Assembly: GCA_045106475.1 (NCBI GenBank)
Contig: JBGCEO010000023.1
Location: 107,975-171,974, forward strand
Length of the DNA stretch: 64,000 nt
Reading direction: 5' to 3'
Origin: Granulosicoccus sp045106475
Lineage (GTDB): Bacteria > Pseudomonadota > Gammaproteobacteria > Granulosicoccales > Granulosicoccaceae
Shown: positions 27,542 to 36,696 of the stretch, in pieces
Layout of the letters: each line of letters starts with the position of its first letter
How positions within the stretch are numbered: position 1 is the stretch's first letter
The notes under the pieces: model-generated
Seen by the model: the letters and a program-made list of their open reading frames with translations, nothing else
The model's database searches: none
Told to the model about the DNA's origin: nothing
Translations under genes and position numbers: made by a program

Positions 27542-28578
27542 GCTTCTGCTTCTGCCTCTTCGGGTTCTTCTTCCGCATGCTCGGCCGGAGGCGTGAGCAG
27601 AAGAGCCCGCAGTTTAGAGTCGATTTCGTTAGCCATCTCAGGATGCTCGATCATATGCTTGCGAACATTTTCCTTACCCTGCCCAATTCGATCTCCGTTG
27701 TAGCTGTACCAGGCGCCTGCTTTGTCCACCAGGCCATTTTGTACACCCAGATCGATAAGCTCACCTTCGCGCGAGACTCCTTCGCCATAGAGGATCTCAA
27801 ATTCCGTTTGACGAAATGGCGGGGCCATCTTGTTTTTGACCACTTTGACTCGTGTTTCATTGCCAACTATTTCATCACCGCGCTTGATGGCACCAATGCG
27901 CCTGATATCCATTCGCACGGAGCTATAGAATTTGAGTGCGTTGCCGCCTGTCGTGGTTTCCGGGCTACCAAACATGACGCCGATTTTCATACGGATCTGA
28001 TTGATGAATATGACCAATGTGTTTGTTCTTTTTATATTGCCCGTTAGTTTTCTCAGTGCCTGAGACATTAGTCGGGCCTGCAGTCCAACATGCGAATCGC
28101 CCATATCTCCTTCGATTTCAGCCTTGGGCGTCAGTGCCGCAACTGAATCGACAACAATGATATCCACCGCGCTGGAACGAACCAGCATGTCGACAATCTC
28201 TAGTGCCTGATCACCTGTATCGGGCTGGGAAATCAGTAATTCGTCTACATCCACACCCAATTTGCGCGCATAGACAGGATCAAGAGCATGCTCCGCATCA
28301 ACAAAAGCAGCGGTGCCACCTGCTTTTTGACACTCAGCGATGACTTGCAATGTCATGGTGGTTTTACCCGAGGACTCAGGGCCATATATTTCGCACACCC
28401 GCCCTTTGGGCAAACCGCCGATGCCAAGCGCTAAATCCAGTCCGAGCGAGCCGGTTGATATTACGTCGATATCCCGGTTAACCGAGTCATCGCCCATACG
28501 CATGATGGTGCCTTTGCCAAATTGCTTTTCAATTTGACCTAATGCAGCAGCAAGCGCTTTTTTCTTGTTGTCGTCCAC
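27538..28578 (-). CDS. recA: Recombinase RecA
   Basis: A 346-residue DNA-dependent ATPase that pairs homologous strands and triggers LexA self-cleavage. Walker A is GPESSGKTT (66-74); the L1/L2 region includes QALRKLTGNIKRTNT and the QIRMKIGVMFGSPETTTGG stretch. The C terminus is acidic (EEEPEEAEAEA). The start is GTG, preceded by GGGGAA; the N terminus aligns well with other RecA proteins from this codon. The leader is about 110 bp and includes a LexA-type box and a short CCCCG hairpin (28657-28670). Confidence 0.99.
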   Translation of the reverse strand: MDDNKKKALAAALGQIEKQFGKGTIMRMGDDSVNRDIDVISTGSLGLDLALGIGGLPKGRVCEIYGPESSGKTTMTLQVIAECQKAGGTAAFVDAEHALDPVYARKLGVDVDELLISQPDTGDQALEIVDMLVRSSAVDIIVVDSVAALTPKAEIEGDMGDSHVGLQARLMSQALRKLTGNIKRTNTLVIFINQIRMKIGVMFGSPETTTGGNALKFYSSVRMDIRRIGAIKRGDEIVGNETRVKVVKNKMAPPFRQTEFEILYGEGVSREGELIDLGVQNGLVDKAGAWYSYNGDRIGQGKENVRKHMIEHPEMANEIDSKLRALLLTPPAEHAEEEPEEAEAEA

Positions 28579-28688
28579 TAGTCTGTTCCCCGTTCGATGA
28601 GATGCGTCGCTGCCAATCCATGGCTCACAACCGTGTCACCGATTATTTCACATCAGCCCCGCTTTCGGGGATAGAAACAGTAAAAAGA

Positions 28689-28704
28689 CTGTAAATATTT
28701 TCAG
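28689..28704 (-). promoter_or_regulatory. Probable LexA (SOS) box of recA
   Basis: CTGTAAATATTTTCAG fits the CTG-N10-CAG core of gammaproteobacterial LexA operators with an AT-rich centre. It lies 111-126 bp before the recA start and overlaps the stop codon of the preceding small gene. A TTTACA hexamer inside the box on the minus strand could be the -35 element. Confidence 0.6.
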
Positions 28705-29027
28705 CTATCTTTACCCGCTGTACAATCATCGTAGGTCCCGGGCTTGAGCGCTTCTTGTTCTGTACAAAGCATATCGAGCTCTTCCTCAACTAACTGGCGC
28801 CTGGCGTCCTGCTCTTCCAGGGCTTCACGCACATCCAGTGCCTTCTTCTCCGTTTCATTACGGTTGATTATGACTTCTTCCAAAGCGGCCTTTTGTTCTT
28901 GTATGTACTGCTCCAGCTCCTCTATGGTCATGGACTTTTGCTGCGCGCTAGCAAGTTCAGACACTATGGCTGCGCTCATGCACACAGAGATAATAAGGGG
29001 TTTCATACAAGCAGAATTAAATTTCAT
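28701..29027 (-). CDS. Small exported coiled-coil protein
   Basis: A 108-residue protein. The start at 29027 gives a signal-like N terminus (MKFNSACMKPLIISV, hydrophobic to about residue 25, cleavage near ASA-QQK). A second ATG at 29006 would also give a signal peptide. The mature part is a charged helix (IEELEQYIQEQKAALEEVI to EEQDARRQLVEEELDML) predicted to form a coiled coil, and it ends with two cysteines (MLCTEQ and DDCTAG). It begins 7 bp after pncC and has no clear ribosome-binding site, so coupled translation is likely. No family was recognised. Confidence 0.75.
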   Translation of the reverse strand: MKFNSACMKPLIISVCMSAAIVSELASAQQKSMTIEELEQYIQEQKAALEEVIINRNETEKKALDVREALEEQDARRQLVEEELDMLCTEQEALKPGTYDDCTAGKDS

Positions 29028-29034
29028 TTCGTCG

Positions 29035-29574
29035 TTAATTCCCGAATTTTTCGATGCGCGCGATAGTACCATGCAGCGCCGCGAGGACCGCCAGCTGACG
29101 CACTTTTTGACGATTACCCGCAAAGTGAAACAACTCAGCGTCACACAGTTTTTTGTCTGCCCAGGCCCAGCATAGCCACACAGTGCCAACAGGCTTACCC
29201 TCTGTCGCCCCACCCGGTCCCGCGATCCCGCTAACCGCAATGGCAATGTCTGCGCCACTCTTTCGCAGCGCTCCTTTAGCCATCGCATCGACGCAATTTT
29301 GGCTAACCGCCCCATGGGTATCAAAAATGTTCTGCCCCACACCCAGTAGTGAGTGCTTTGCTTCATTTGAGTAGGTTATGGCACCCTGCTCAAACCACTC
29401 AGAGCTGCCGGCAATATCGGTTATCGCAGCGGCGATAAGCCCGCCAGTGCAGGACTCAGCAGTAGTAATCGTCAGCTTTGCCGACCTGAGTAGTTGGCCA
29501 AGTTGCTCAGCCAGCTGGACACCGACTTCGCCCGTTTGCTGTGATTGCGCTGTATGAGTTAGGTGCTTTTGCAT
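29035..29574 (-). CDS. pncC: Nicotinamide-nucleotide amidohydrolase PncC (CinA C-terminal family)
   Basis: A 179-residue stand-alone CinA C-terminal domain protein that deamidates NMN in pyridine-nucleotide salvage. Conserved motifs: TTAESCTGGLIAAAIT near residue 36, GAITYSNEAK and AVSGIAGPGG. The position upstream of recA mirrors the pncC/cinA-recA linkage of many Proteobacteria. It diverges from mutS. Confidence 0.93.
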   Translation of the reverse strand: MQKHLTHTAQSQQTGEVGVQLAEQLGQLLRSAKLTITTAESCTGGLIAAAITDIAGSSEWFEQGAITYSNEAKHSLLGVGQNIFDTHGAVSQNCVDAMAKGALRKSGADIAIAVSGIAGPGGATEGKPVGTVWLCWAWADKKLCDAELFHFAGNRQKVRQLAVLAALHGTIARIEKFGN

Positions 29575-29643
29575 TGAACCATCCGTTTAGTCCGAACATT
29601 CTGTTGTCAGCAGCTTAGTAACATCGTTAGTACACTATGCACC

Positions 29644-32277
29644 ATGAAGACCAGCTCCCATACACCCATGATGCAGCAATACCTGGGCATCAAAGCAAAA
29701 TACCCGGATTCCCTGCTTTTCTACCGTATGGGTGATTTCTATGAGTTGTTCTTTGATGATGCCAAATTGGCTGCTGATCTGCTCGATATCACGCTAACCG
29801 CCAGAGGCAAAAGCGGCGGCGACCCCATCCCCATGGCTGGAATCCCCTACCACGCTGCGGACAACTATCTGGGTAGGTTGGTTCGGCAAGGTAAATCGGT
29901 TGCGATCTGCGAGCAAACGGGAGCCGTCACTAACAAGGGGCCGGTAACCCGTGAAGTGGTGCGTGTGGTGACACCAGGCACTCTGACAGAGGAATCTCTG
30001 CTCGCCGCACGAGATGTTGCGCTGCTGGTGTGTGTGAGTGAATCTGGCGACGGTTACGGAATTGCAGCTATCGATGTGGCTGCCGGGGATCTGTCTGTTA
30101 TGCAAGTGGCCGATCTGACCGCCCTGCATGCCGAGATTGCCCGGTTAAATCCCGCAGAACTATTGCTCACCGAAAACAGCCAGCTCAATATCGAGTTCGG
30201 CGAACACATTCGACGCAGTCGTGCGCCATGGCTGTTTGATATCAGCGCCACGCGAACACTGTTGCAGGAGCATTTCATGGTCAAGAACCTGGAAGCATTC
30301 GGATGCGAGGACATGCCTCTGGCAATAAGCGCAGCGGCAGTCGCATTGGGTTACGCCCGGGAAACGCAGTTCAATTCTCTTCAACAAGTTACCCGGTTGC
30401 GTGTCGAGCAAACCAACGACACCATTATTCTGGATCCAGGTACCCGGCGGCATCTGGAACTGGTGGAGAGTTCCAACTTGCAGCAGGCCCACACTCTAGT
30501 CAGTGTCATCGACTGCACATCGAACCCGATGGGAGCACGAAAACTACGTGCCTGGTTGCAACAGCCCATTCGTGATCTGGTGACGATCACTCAACGCCAG
30601 GACCGAGTAGCTGAACTGATTAAAGATCAACTGTTCAGCGAGGTGGCGGCTGTGCTGTCCCGGATGCATGATCTAGAACGTATCCTCACTCGCGTTCTGC
30701 TTAAAAGCGTACAACCCAGGGAGCTTGAACGACTGCGACTTAGTCTAGAATTGGTGCCCGAGCTTGTGCAAACGCTCAGCTCTGTTGAACAAGACGCCGG
30801 CGCTTGCTCTGCACTGCAACAGATGCTGGACACACTGCAACTGCCACAGGATGCCGTTGACATCCTTCGAGCGTCCATCAGAGAGAATCCACCTGTTGTA
30901 TTACGCGATGGAGGTGTGATTGCCGATGGTTACGATACACAGCTCGATGAGTTGCAGGCACTAAGCACTAATGCAGATGATTTTCTGCTTGAGCTTGAGC
31001 AAAGAGAAAAACAGAACACAGGCATTACATCGCTAAAAGTCGGATACAACCGGGTGCATGGTTTTTACATTGAAACCAACAGACAAACCACTCCGCCTGC
31101 CCACTACATTCGCCGTCAGACGCTAAAAACTACCGAGCGTTACATCACTCCTGAACTCAAAGAGCACGAAGATAAAGTTCTAGGCGCTCGCGAGAAAGCT
31201 CTGGCTAGAGAAAAAGAACTGTATGGCCAGCTGTTGGACACTCTACAACCTGAGCTTGCAACCCTGAGGCAAATTGCTCAGGTAGTTGCCGAGCTTGATG
31301 TGTTAAACAGCTTCGCAAGAGTTGCCAGCGAACGTGACTGGTGCAGACCAGAGTTATCCGATAAAGAAGGCCTGACAATAGAGGCTGGACGTCATCCTGT
31401 GGTAGAGGCATTGATTGACGAACCATTCGTGGCAAACCCGATTGCACTGGACGATCGCTGCAGGATGCTACTCATTACAGGTCCAAACATGGGCGGAAAG
31501 TCCACGTTTATGCGACAAACCGCGCTAATAGCGTTGTTAGCGCACACAGGTAGCCATGTGCCGGCCGAGTCTGCAACCATCGGTCCCATTGATAGAATCT
31601 TCACGCGCATAGGAGCATCGGATGACTTGGCCAGAGGTCAGTCGACTTTCATGGTAGAAATGACTGAAGCGGCCCATATTCTGCGCAATGCAAGCGAAAA
31701 AAGTCTCGTTTTGATGGACGAAATCGGACGTGGAACGAGTACTTATGATGGACTATCTCTTGCCTGGGCATGCGCTGAGCATCTGGCTGAAAACAACCGG
31801 GCACTGTGCCTTTTCGCGACACATTATTTCGAATTAACGGCAATGGCTGAGCAGCATCGCACCGTTGAGAACGTGCACCTGGATGCGGTTGAACATGATG
31901 GCAAAATAATTTTCATGCATCGCATAAAAACTGGCGCAACTGACCGGTCTTATGGACTGCAGGTTGCCGAATTGGCAGGATTACCCAGAGCTGCGTTAAG
32001 CTACGCCCGCGCTCGACTGAGCACTCTGGAATCGTCGACACAAACAAGCAAAACGCAGTCACAATTGCCACTGGAGCAAAAAAACGCTCAAACGTCTGCC
32101 TTAGCTGATTCGCCAACCCACACTCGAACTGGCAACCCTGCGGTTCCGCAACTCGATATGTTTAGCTCGCACGATGCCCTGCATAACTATCTCAAGGAGA
32201 TCGACCTGGACGGGATCACGGCGCGTGATGCGCTGGACCATCTCTATCAGATGGCAGATTTACTTGAACAGAGCTAG
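29644..32277 (+). CDS. mutS: DNA mismatch repair protein MutS
   Basis: An 877-residue mismatch sensor. The N-terminal mismatch-binding domain has the Phe-x-Glu motif in YRMGDFYELFFDD. The C-terminal ATPase has Walker A TGPNMGGKST, Walker B LVLMDEIGRGTSTYDG and the ATHYFEL motif. A variable linker rich in Gln, Ser and Thr precedes the C-terminal tetramerisation tail (DALDHLYQMADLL). It is monocistronic; an inverted repeat follows 40 bp after the stop. Confidence 0.98.
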   Translation: MKTSSHTPMMQQYLGIKAKYPDSLLFYRMGDFYELFFDDAKLAADLLDITLTARGKSGGDPIPMAGIPYHAADNYLGRLVRQGKSVAICEQTGAVTNKGPVTREVVRVVTPGTLTEESLLAARDVALLVCVSESGDGYGIAAIDVAAGDLSVMQVADLTALHAEIARLNPAELLLTENSQLNIEFGEHIRRSRAPWLFDISATRTLLQEHFMVKNLEAFGCEDMPLAISAAAVALGYARETQFNSLQQVTRLRVEQTNDTIILDPGTRRHLELVESSNLQQAHTLVSVIDCTSNPMGARKLRAWLQQPIRDLVTITQRQDRVAELIKDQLFSEVAAVLSRMHDLERILTRVLLKSVQPRELERLRLSLELVPELVQTLSSVEQDAGACSALQQMLDTLQLPQDAVDILRASIRENPPVVLRDGGVIADGYDTQLDELQALSTNADDFLLELEQREKQNTGITSLKVGYNRVHGFYIETNRQTTPPAHYIRRQTLKTTERYITPELKEHEDKVLGAREKALAREKELYGQLLDTLQPELATLRQIAQVVAELDVLNSFARVASERDWCRPELSDKEGLTIEAGRHPVVEALIDEPFVANPIALDDRCRMLLITGPNMGGKSTFMRQTALIALLAHTGSHVPAESATIGPIDRIFTRIGASDDLARGQSTFMVEMTEAAHILRNASEKSLVLMDEIGRGTSTYDGLSLAWACAEHLAENNRALCLFATHYFELTAMAEQHRTVENVHLDAVEHDGKIIFMHRIKTGATDRSYGLQVAELAGLPRAALSYARARLSTLESSTQTSKTQSQLPLEQKNAQTSALADSPTHTRTGNPAVPQLDMFSSHDALHNYLKEIDLDGITARDALDHLYQMADLLEQS

Positions 32278-32317
32278 TGTTTTCTAAAGATTTATTAATA
32301 ATTGAGCCTGCCACACC

Positions 32318-32362
32318 ATCTGGCTGGCACCGGCACCACCATTGTTCCCGGCAATGCCAGAT
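32318..32362 (+). terminator. Inverted repeat after mutS, possible terminator
   Basis: ATCTGGC pairs with GCCAGAT, with inner GCACCGG/CCGGCA pairing around a loop. It is followed by a second weak hairpin (TAAGT to ACTTA) and TTTT. Together they could end the mutS transcript in the 130-bp gap before nadK. Confidence 0.4.
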
Positions 32363-32443
32363 AAGTGATGGATTACTTATTTTGGGCTTCAAATCTCTTG
32401 TTGCTCGATGGCATCAGCCTCACTTGCATGCTACTTTACGACC

Positions 32444-33304
32444 ATGACAACTTTTTCACGGGCAGGCCTCATCGTAAAATTCAACGATGAGAGTGTCACC
32501 AATACCCTCAATGACGTTATCAAGTGCCTAGAGGCCCTTGGTATAGAAACGGTACTTGAAAACAGCACTCGTGGACTCGTCGAGTCCAGGCAGACTGTAC
32601 CGATAAGCGAGATTGCTCAAACCTGCGATCTGGCAGTCGTTATTGGCGGTGACGGGACATTACTCAGCGCCGCCCGTGCATTGGTGGATCACCATGTGCC
32701 TATTGTCGGTATCAATCGTGGGCGATTGGGATTTCTGGTTGACGTCTCTCCCGATAGCGGCCTGGATCAGCTCACTCAGATCATTAAAGGGCAACATATC
32801 GAAGAGAATCGAGTCTTGTTGCAAACCCGCATACTCAGAGATGGGGAAAGCATTGCCGATTCATATGCCTTTAACGATACCGTTATCAGAGTTAGAGATC
32901 GTCTGCAGATTATGGATTTCGACATCATCATTGATGATGTGCTGGTTACTCATCAACGCGCCGACGGAATAATCATCGCTACCCCTTCTGGCAGTACTGC
33001 CTACTCTTTATCGAACGGGGGCCCGATAGTAGGCCCGACCATCGACGCTTTCGTTGTACAACCTATCTGTGCTCACACATTAACCAGCCGTCCTTTGATG
33101 GTGGATGCAGCATCAACCATAAGAGTGCATCTCTGGGACGATGATATCTCTAAAGCGCAAGTGGTGTGTGACGGCCAAATCTATATGGATGCAATGCTCG
33201 GCGATATGATCGAAGTAAAACGTAATACGAACCGTGTGCGCTTGCTGCATCCTGAAAACTACGACTACCATCGCATCCTCCGCGAGAAACTGAACTGGGG
33301 TTAA
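32444..33304 (+). CDS. nadK: NAD kinase
   Basis: Phosphorylates NAD to NADP in the cytosol. With the ATG at 32444 the protein is 286 residues, close to the usual size; an ATG at 32408 would add 12. The GGDGT motif (VVIGGDGTLLSAAR), GINRGRLGFL and the GSTAYSLSNGGPIV motif are intact. It lies 27 bp upstream of recN in the same direction, the conserved nadK-recN order. Confidence 0.96.
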   Translation: MTTFSRAGLIVKFNDESVTNTLNDVIKCLEALGIETVLENSTRGLVESRQTVPISEIAQTCDLAVVIGGDGTLLSAARALVDHHVPIVGINRGRLGFLVDVSPDSGLDQLTQIIKGQHIEENRVLLQTRILRDGESIADSYAFNDTVIRVRDRLQIMDFDIIIDDVLVTHQRADGIIIATPSGSTAYSLSNGGPIVGPTIDAFVVQPICAHTLTSRPLMVDAASTIRVHLWDDDISKAQVVCDGQIYMDAMLGDMIEVKRNTNRVRLLHPENYDYHRILREKLNWG

Positions 33305-33331
33305 ACAGGCCAAGGAGTGCGCTGAACTGCC

Positions 33332-34993
33332 GTGCTAACACATCTCACCATTCGTCACTTCGCCATTATCGATTCCTCGACACTCGAGTTCGAGCCGGGC
33401 ATGACGGTACTCACCGGCGAAACAGGTGCGGGAAAGTCAATCCTGCTCGATGCATTGAGTCTGGCTCTGGGTGCAAGAGCTAGCAGTGCCAGTGTGCAAG
33501 AAGGTGCTGTTCGCGCCGACATAACTGCAAGCTTTAATCTCAATGCCTTGCCCGATGTGTCCAGGTGGCTCAATGAACGAGAACTCGACACGGATGATGA
33601 ATGCCTGATTCGCCGTACTTTAAGCGCTAATGGCAAGTCTCGTTCAACCATCAATGATGTACCTGTCTCTTTGCAAACCTTGCGCGAGTTAGGCGAAAAA
33701 CTGGTTAGCATTCATGGTCAACATGCCTACCAGACGATGAGTAAACCTGCCGAGCAGCGCCAGCTTCTGGATGACTTTGCCGGAGTCAAACAACTGGCCA
33801 GAGTCAGCGATGCGTTCGAGGCTTGGCAACAGGCTAATACAGCACTGGTGAGTCAAACGCAAAATGCAATTGAACGAGAACAAAAGATAGATCTACTTAG
33901 TTTTCAACTGCAGGAATTTGACGATCTGGATATCGGGCAGCTTTCAATAGAACAAATAGAATCAGAGCATCGCTGGCTGGCTAGCGCTGACAGGATCATA
34001 GCCCTGGGCGCTGAAGCGCTAGCAGCAACAGACGATACGGCATACCCTGCATTAAGCAGTGCCATTGGGCCTGTTACCCAATTAGTTACGATCGATGAAC
34101 GACTGCGTGAATCACTCGATCTCATCGAGTCAGCTACCATCCAGGTTTCAGAGGCATCACAATTAATCCGAGCATCTATAAGTGGTCTCGAGCATGACGA
34201 TGCACGCTTGAGCTGGTTAGATCAGAAGTTGGCAGTACTACACCGGCTGGCCAAAAAGCATCAGTGCCAGATCAATGACCTAAATGCCGTTGAGAGCAGA
34301 CTGCGCGAAGAGTACGATGCGTTAAAGGATCCGGCGCAGTCAACCACAGAATTACAGCGTGAATGCGATGCATTGCTCGGCGTTTACGAAACCGAAGCAA
34401 AAAAACTAAGCCGCCATCGCCGCAAGTTCGCCAAAGCGCTAGCGAAGAACATCAGCACGGCCATGCAAGGACTGAATATGGCAGGCGGCGTGTTTGAAAT
34501 CGACATCAATAGCAAAAACACCGAACCGCGCCCGCACGGCAACGATACGGTGTCGTTTCTCGTTAGCCCCAACGCGGGCGTCACTCCTGCTCCGCTGGCA
34601 AAAATTGCCTCTGGCGGAGAATTGTCTCGTATCAGCCTTTGTATGCAGCTAGCTACACTGGAGACTCATACGGTTCCCACCATCGTCTTCGATGAGGTAG
34701 ATTCCGGCGTTGGCGGCGCTGTTGCAGAAACCGTTGGGAATTTGTTACGACAACTTGGCTCTCAGACACAGGTATTGTGTGTTACACACCTGCCTCAAGT
34801 GGCCGCGCAGGCACACCATCACATGCTAATAAGTAAAAGCGTTAACAAGGGAAAAACCAGCACAGCGGTCAGTGCACTTGATCGTAAACGAACCCGTGAT
34901 GAGATTGCCAGAATGCTCGGCGGCGCTAAAATCACCGCCAAGAGCCGGCAACACGCTCAGGAAATGCTCGATTCAGCAGAGTCACCATCCTGA
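33332..34993 (+). CDS. recN: DNA repair protein RecN
   Basis: A 553-residue SMC-like ATPase for double-strand break repair, of the usual length. Walker A is TGETGAGKSIL near the N terminus; two coiled-coil arms flank the centre; the C-terminal lobe has the signature KIASGGELSRISL and Walker B TIVFDEVDSGVGG. The start is GTG. Its last 37 bp overlap the 3' end of the convergent fur gene. No LexA box of the CTG-N10-CAG type was found just upstream, so control may come through nadK transcription. Confidence 0.97.
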   Translation: MLTHLTIRHFAIIDSSTLEFEPGMTVLTGETGAGKSILLDALSLALGARASSASVQEGAVRADITASFNLNALPDVSRWLNERELDTDDECLIRRTLSANGKSRSTINDVPVSLQTLRELGEKLVSIHGQHAYQTMSKPAEQRQLLDDFAGVKQLARVSDAFEAWQQANTALVSQTQNAIEREQKIDLLSFQLQEFDDLDIGQLSIEQIESEHRWLASADRIIALGAEALAATDDTAYPALSSAIGPVTQLVTIDERLRESLDLIESATIQVSEASQLIRASISGLEHDDARLSWLDQKLAVLHRLAKKHQCQINDLNAVESRLREEYDALKDPAQSTTELQRECDALLGVYETEAKKLSRHRRKFAKALAKNISTAMQGLNMAGGVFEIDINSKNTEPRPHGNDTVSFLVSPNAGVTPAPLAKIASGGELSRISLCMQLATLETHTVPTIVFDEVDSGVGGAVAETVGNLLRQLGSQTQVLCVTHLPQVAAQAHHHMLISKSVNKGKTSTAVSALDRKRTRDEIARMLGGAKITAKSRQHAQEMLDSAESPS

Positions 34994-35400
34994 TAAACAC
35001 CATAGAGGATGATCTTGTGATCGGTGAGTGAATACCCCAACTCCTCGGCAATTTCTCTTAGGCGTTTTTCTATTAGCTCATCTTTGAATTCAGACACTTT
35101 GCCAGATTTCACGCAGACAATATGATCGTGGTTATCGCCCGTGTCCAGTTCAAATATGGCTTGTCCGCCATCGAAATGGTGACGGGTTACAAGCCCAGCG
35201 GCCTCAAATTGCGTTAACACCCGATAGACTGTGGCCAAACCCACGTCGCTGCCCTGACTGAGCAGCGCCTTGTACACATCTTCCGCGCTCAAATGATGCT
35301 GTTCGGCACGCTCTAGAATTTCCAGTATATTGAGCCTGGGCAGTGTGACCTTCAGACCAGCTTTGCGCAGATCACGTGAAATGGTCTGGTTGTTTGTCAT
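34957..35400 (-). CDS. fur: Ferric uptake regulator Fur
   Basis: A 147-residue iron-responsive repressor. The winged-helix DNA-binding domain (about 1-85) includes SDVGLATVYRVLTQFEAAGLV; metal-binding histidines lie in HHFDGG and DNHDHIVC. The first Cys of the structural zinc motif is present but the second is Ser (CVKS), and the C-terminal cysteines are absent, as in Pseudomonas-type Fur. The gene diverges from bamE and overlaps recN at the 3' end. Confidence 0.96.
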   Translation of the reverse strand: MTNNQTISRDLRKAGLKVTLPRLNILEILERAEQHHLSAEDVYKALLSQGSDVGLATVYRVLTQFEAAGLVTRHHFDGGQAIFELDTGDNHDHIVCVKSGKVSEFKDELIEKRLREIAEELGYSLTDHKIILYGVYQDGDSAESSIS

Positions 35401-35485
35401 GATGGTCGCACCGAATTGTTAACGCCATTGGAAATGGTGGGCAAAGTATACGACAATCTCCCTATCCTTCTCATGGACTTTTATT

Positions 35486-35860
35486 ATGCGTTTTGCAGCC
35501 TGCCTTATTCTTGTTACCCAGCTTGTTGCCTGCGGGGGCAATCCAGCTTGGCTGCCTAGAGCGCACAAGATCACCATCCAGCAAGGGAACCTGCTCAACG
35601 AACAGCAGTTAGAGCGCATTGAAATCGGTATGGCGCGCGAAATAGTGCGTAATCTGATTGGAACGCCTGTTGTTGACAATCCGTTCCACCAGGATCGCTG
35701 GGACTATGTCTACACCCGTGGTCCAGCAGGTTCCGCCATCAAAGCACGCCGAATCTCAATTTTCTTTGAAGAAAATGTCGTATCGAGCATTGATGACAAT
35801 CAGGAGCTGGAAAGCGGCGAGCTCCCTGAACGGCGCTATTGGTGGGAAAGAGGTAGTTAA
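35486..35860 (+). CDS. bamE: Outer membrane assembly lipoprotein BamE (SmpA/OmlA)
   Basis: A 124-residue lipoprotein of the beta-barrel assembly machine. The lipobox QLVAC puts the lipidated Cys at residue 16. The SmpA/OmlA fold is recognisable from IQQGNLLNEQQLERI, GMAREIVRNLIGTP and WDYVYTRGP. It sits divergent from fur and near recN, smpB and ratA, as in E. coli. Confidence 0.95.
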   Translation: MRFAACLILVTQLVACGGNPAWLPRAHKITIQQGNLLNEQQLERIEIGMAREIVRNLIGTPVVDNPFHQDRWDYVYTRGPAGSAIKARRISIFFEENVVSSIDDNQELESGELPERRYWWERGS

Positions 35861-35913
35861 GCTAAGCACGGATATACTGCAGAGACCCCGATTTATCGTC
35901 TAACTAGAGGATC

Positions 35914-36204
35914 TCAGCTTTGCCTGGCTCTTTTTCGACGCAGTTCTTTAGGGTCCTGTTGCAGTGGGCGGTAGATTTCAACGCGCTCGCCCTCATTCAC
36001 TATATAGTCGTCATCAACGCGCAGTCCATAGACACCAATCGGTATAAGGCCGAGTTGTATATCCATACCTGCCGTATCCAGGCCATGCTCCACCGATTGC
36101 CAAACAGCCTCACGTGCTGACGTTCCTTTGGCTACAGAGAACTCAATTAGCTGCTGCTGATCCGGCATCGCCAGTACAACCTGAATGGTTACGCGCTCAA
36201 CCAT
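35914..36204 (-). CDS. rnfH: RnfH family ubiquitin-like protein
   Basis: A 96-residue UPF0125/RnfH (RatB) protein with a beta-grasp fold. Typical features are VTIQVVLAMPDQQQLIEF, GIYG-like GVYGLRVDDDYIV and GERVEIYRPLQQDPKELRRKR. It lies 8 bp downstream of ratA in the same direction. The role is unknown; it resembles sulfur-carrier and ubiquitin-like proteins but lacks a C-terminal di-glycine. Confidence 0.93.
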   Translation of the reverse strand: MVERVTIQVVLAMPDQQQLIEFSVAKGTSAREAVWQSVEHGLDTAGMDIQLGLIPIGVYGLRVDDDYIVNEGERVEIYRPLQQDPKELRRKRARQS

Positions 36205-36212
36205 GTGAGAGT

Positions 36213-36650
36213 CTATTGCCGCTTGTGTATCTGGTCCGCTCGGCGAACGAATGCCTGCACCATTGAATCACATATCTTGGCAAAGGCCGGCCCGAGTACC
36301 ACGCCCAGCACCTTACTGCTGAATTCGAAATCCATCTGCAACTCTACCTTGCAGGCATCTTCAGAGATTGCTTGAAACTTCCAGATACCGCTTAAACGCT
36401 TAAACGGACCATTAACCAGACTCAGATGGATGGCCTCATCAGCCTCGAGCGTGTTTCGTGTTGTGAATTGGATGCCGCGCAGCCGTCGATCAACAACAAC
36501 TGTCGCCACCTGATAGGTATCGCTTTGCTCGGATACAGAGGCTGAATCGCACCAGGGTAGAAATTGTGGATAGGATTCTATATCGCACACCAGTGCATAC
36601 ATCTCGGCAGCAGAATGAGAAACAAGTGCCGAGCGCGCTATCGATGGCAT
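36213..36650 (-). CDS. ratA: RatA/COQ10-like START-domain protein
   Basis: A 145-residue polyketide-cyclase/START-fold protein. Conserved MPSIARSALVSHSAAEMYALV, YPQFLPWC and the C-terminal FAKICDSMVQAFVRRA are diagnostic of the RatA/COQ10 family. In E. coli RatA was reported to inhibit 70S formation; homologues in other organisms bind ubiquinone, so the in vivo role here is open. It diverges from smpB across a 46-bp gap. Confidence 0.93.
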   Translation of the reverse strand: MPSIARSALVSHSAAEMYALVCDIESYPQFLPWCDSASVSEQSDTYQVATVVVDRRLRGIQFTTRNTLEADEAIHLSLVNGPFKRLSGIWKFQAISEDACKVELQMDFEFSSKVLGVVLGPAFAKICDSMVQAFVRRADQIHKRQ

Positions 36651-36696
36651 GAAACAAAGACCTATTTGGTTTGCCAGCTACCCTTATAATGGCGTC

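Noticed and set aside
29028..29366. Upstream extension of the small coiled-coil gene to 29366
   Set aside because: The added residues are the antisense-frame reading of pncC with Arg/Cys-rich composition; the signal peptide begins only at 29027 or 29006.
33290..33331. Possible LexA box before recN (CTGGGGTTAAACAG)
   Set aside because: The spacing is CTG-N8-CAG, two bases short of the LexA operator, and it lies within the nadK 3' end.
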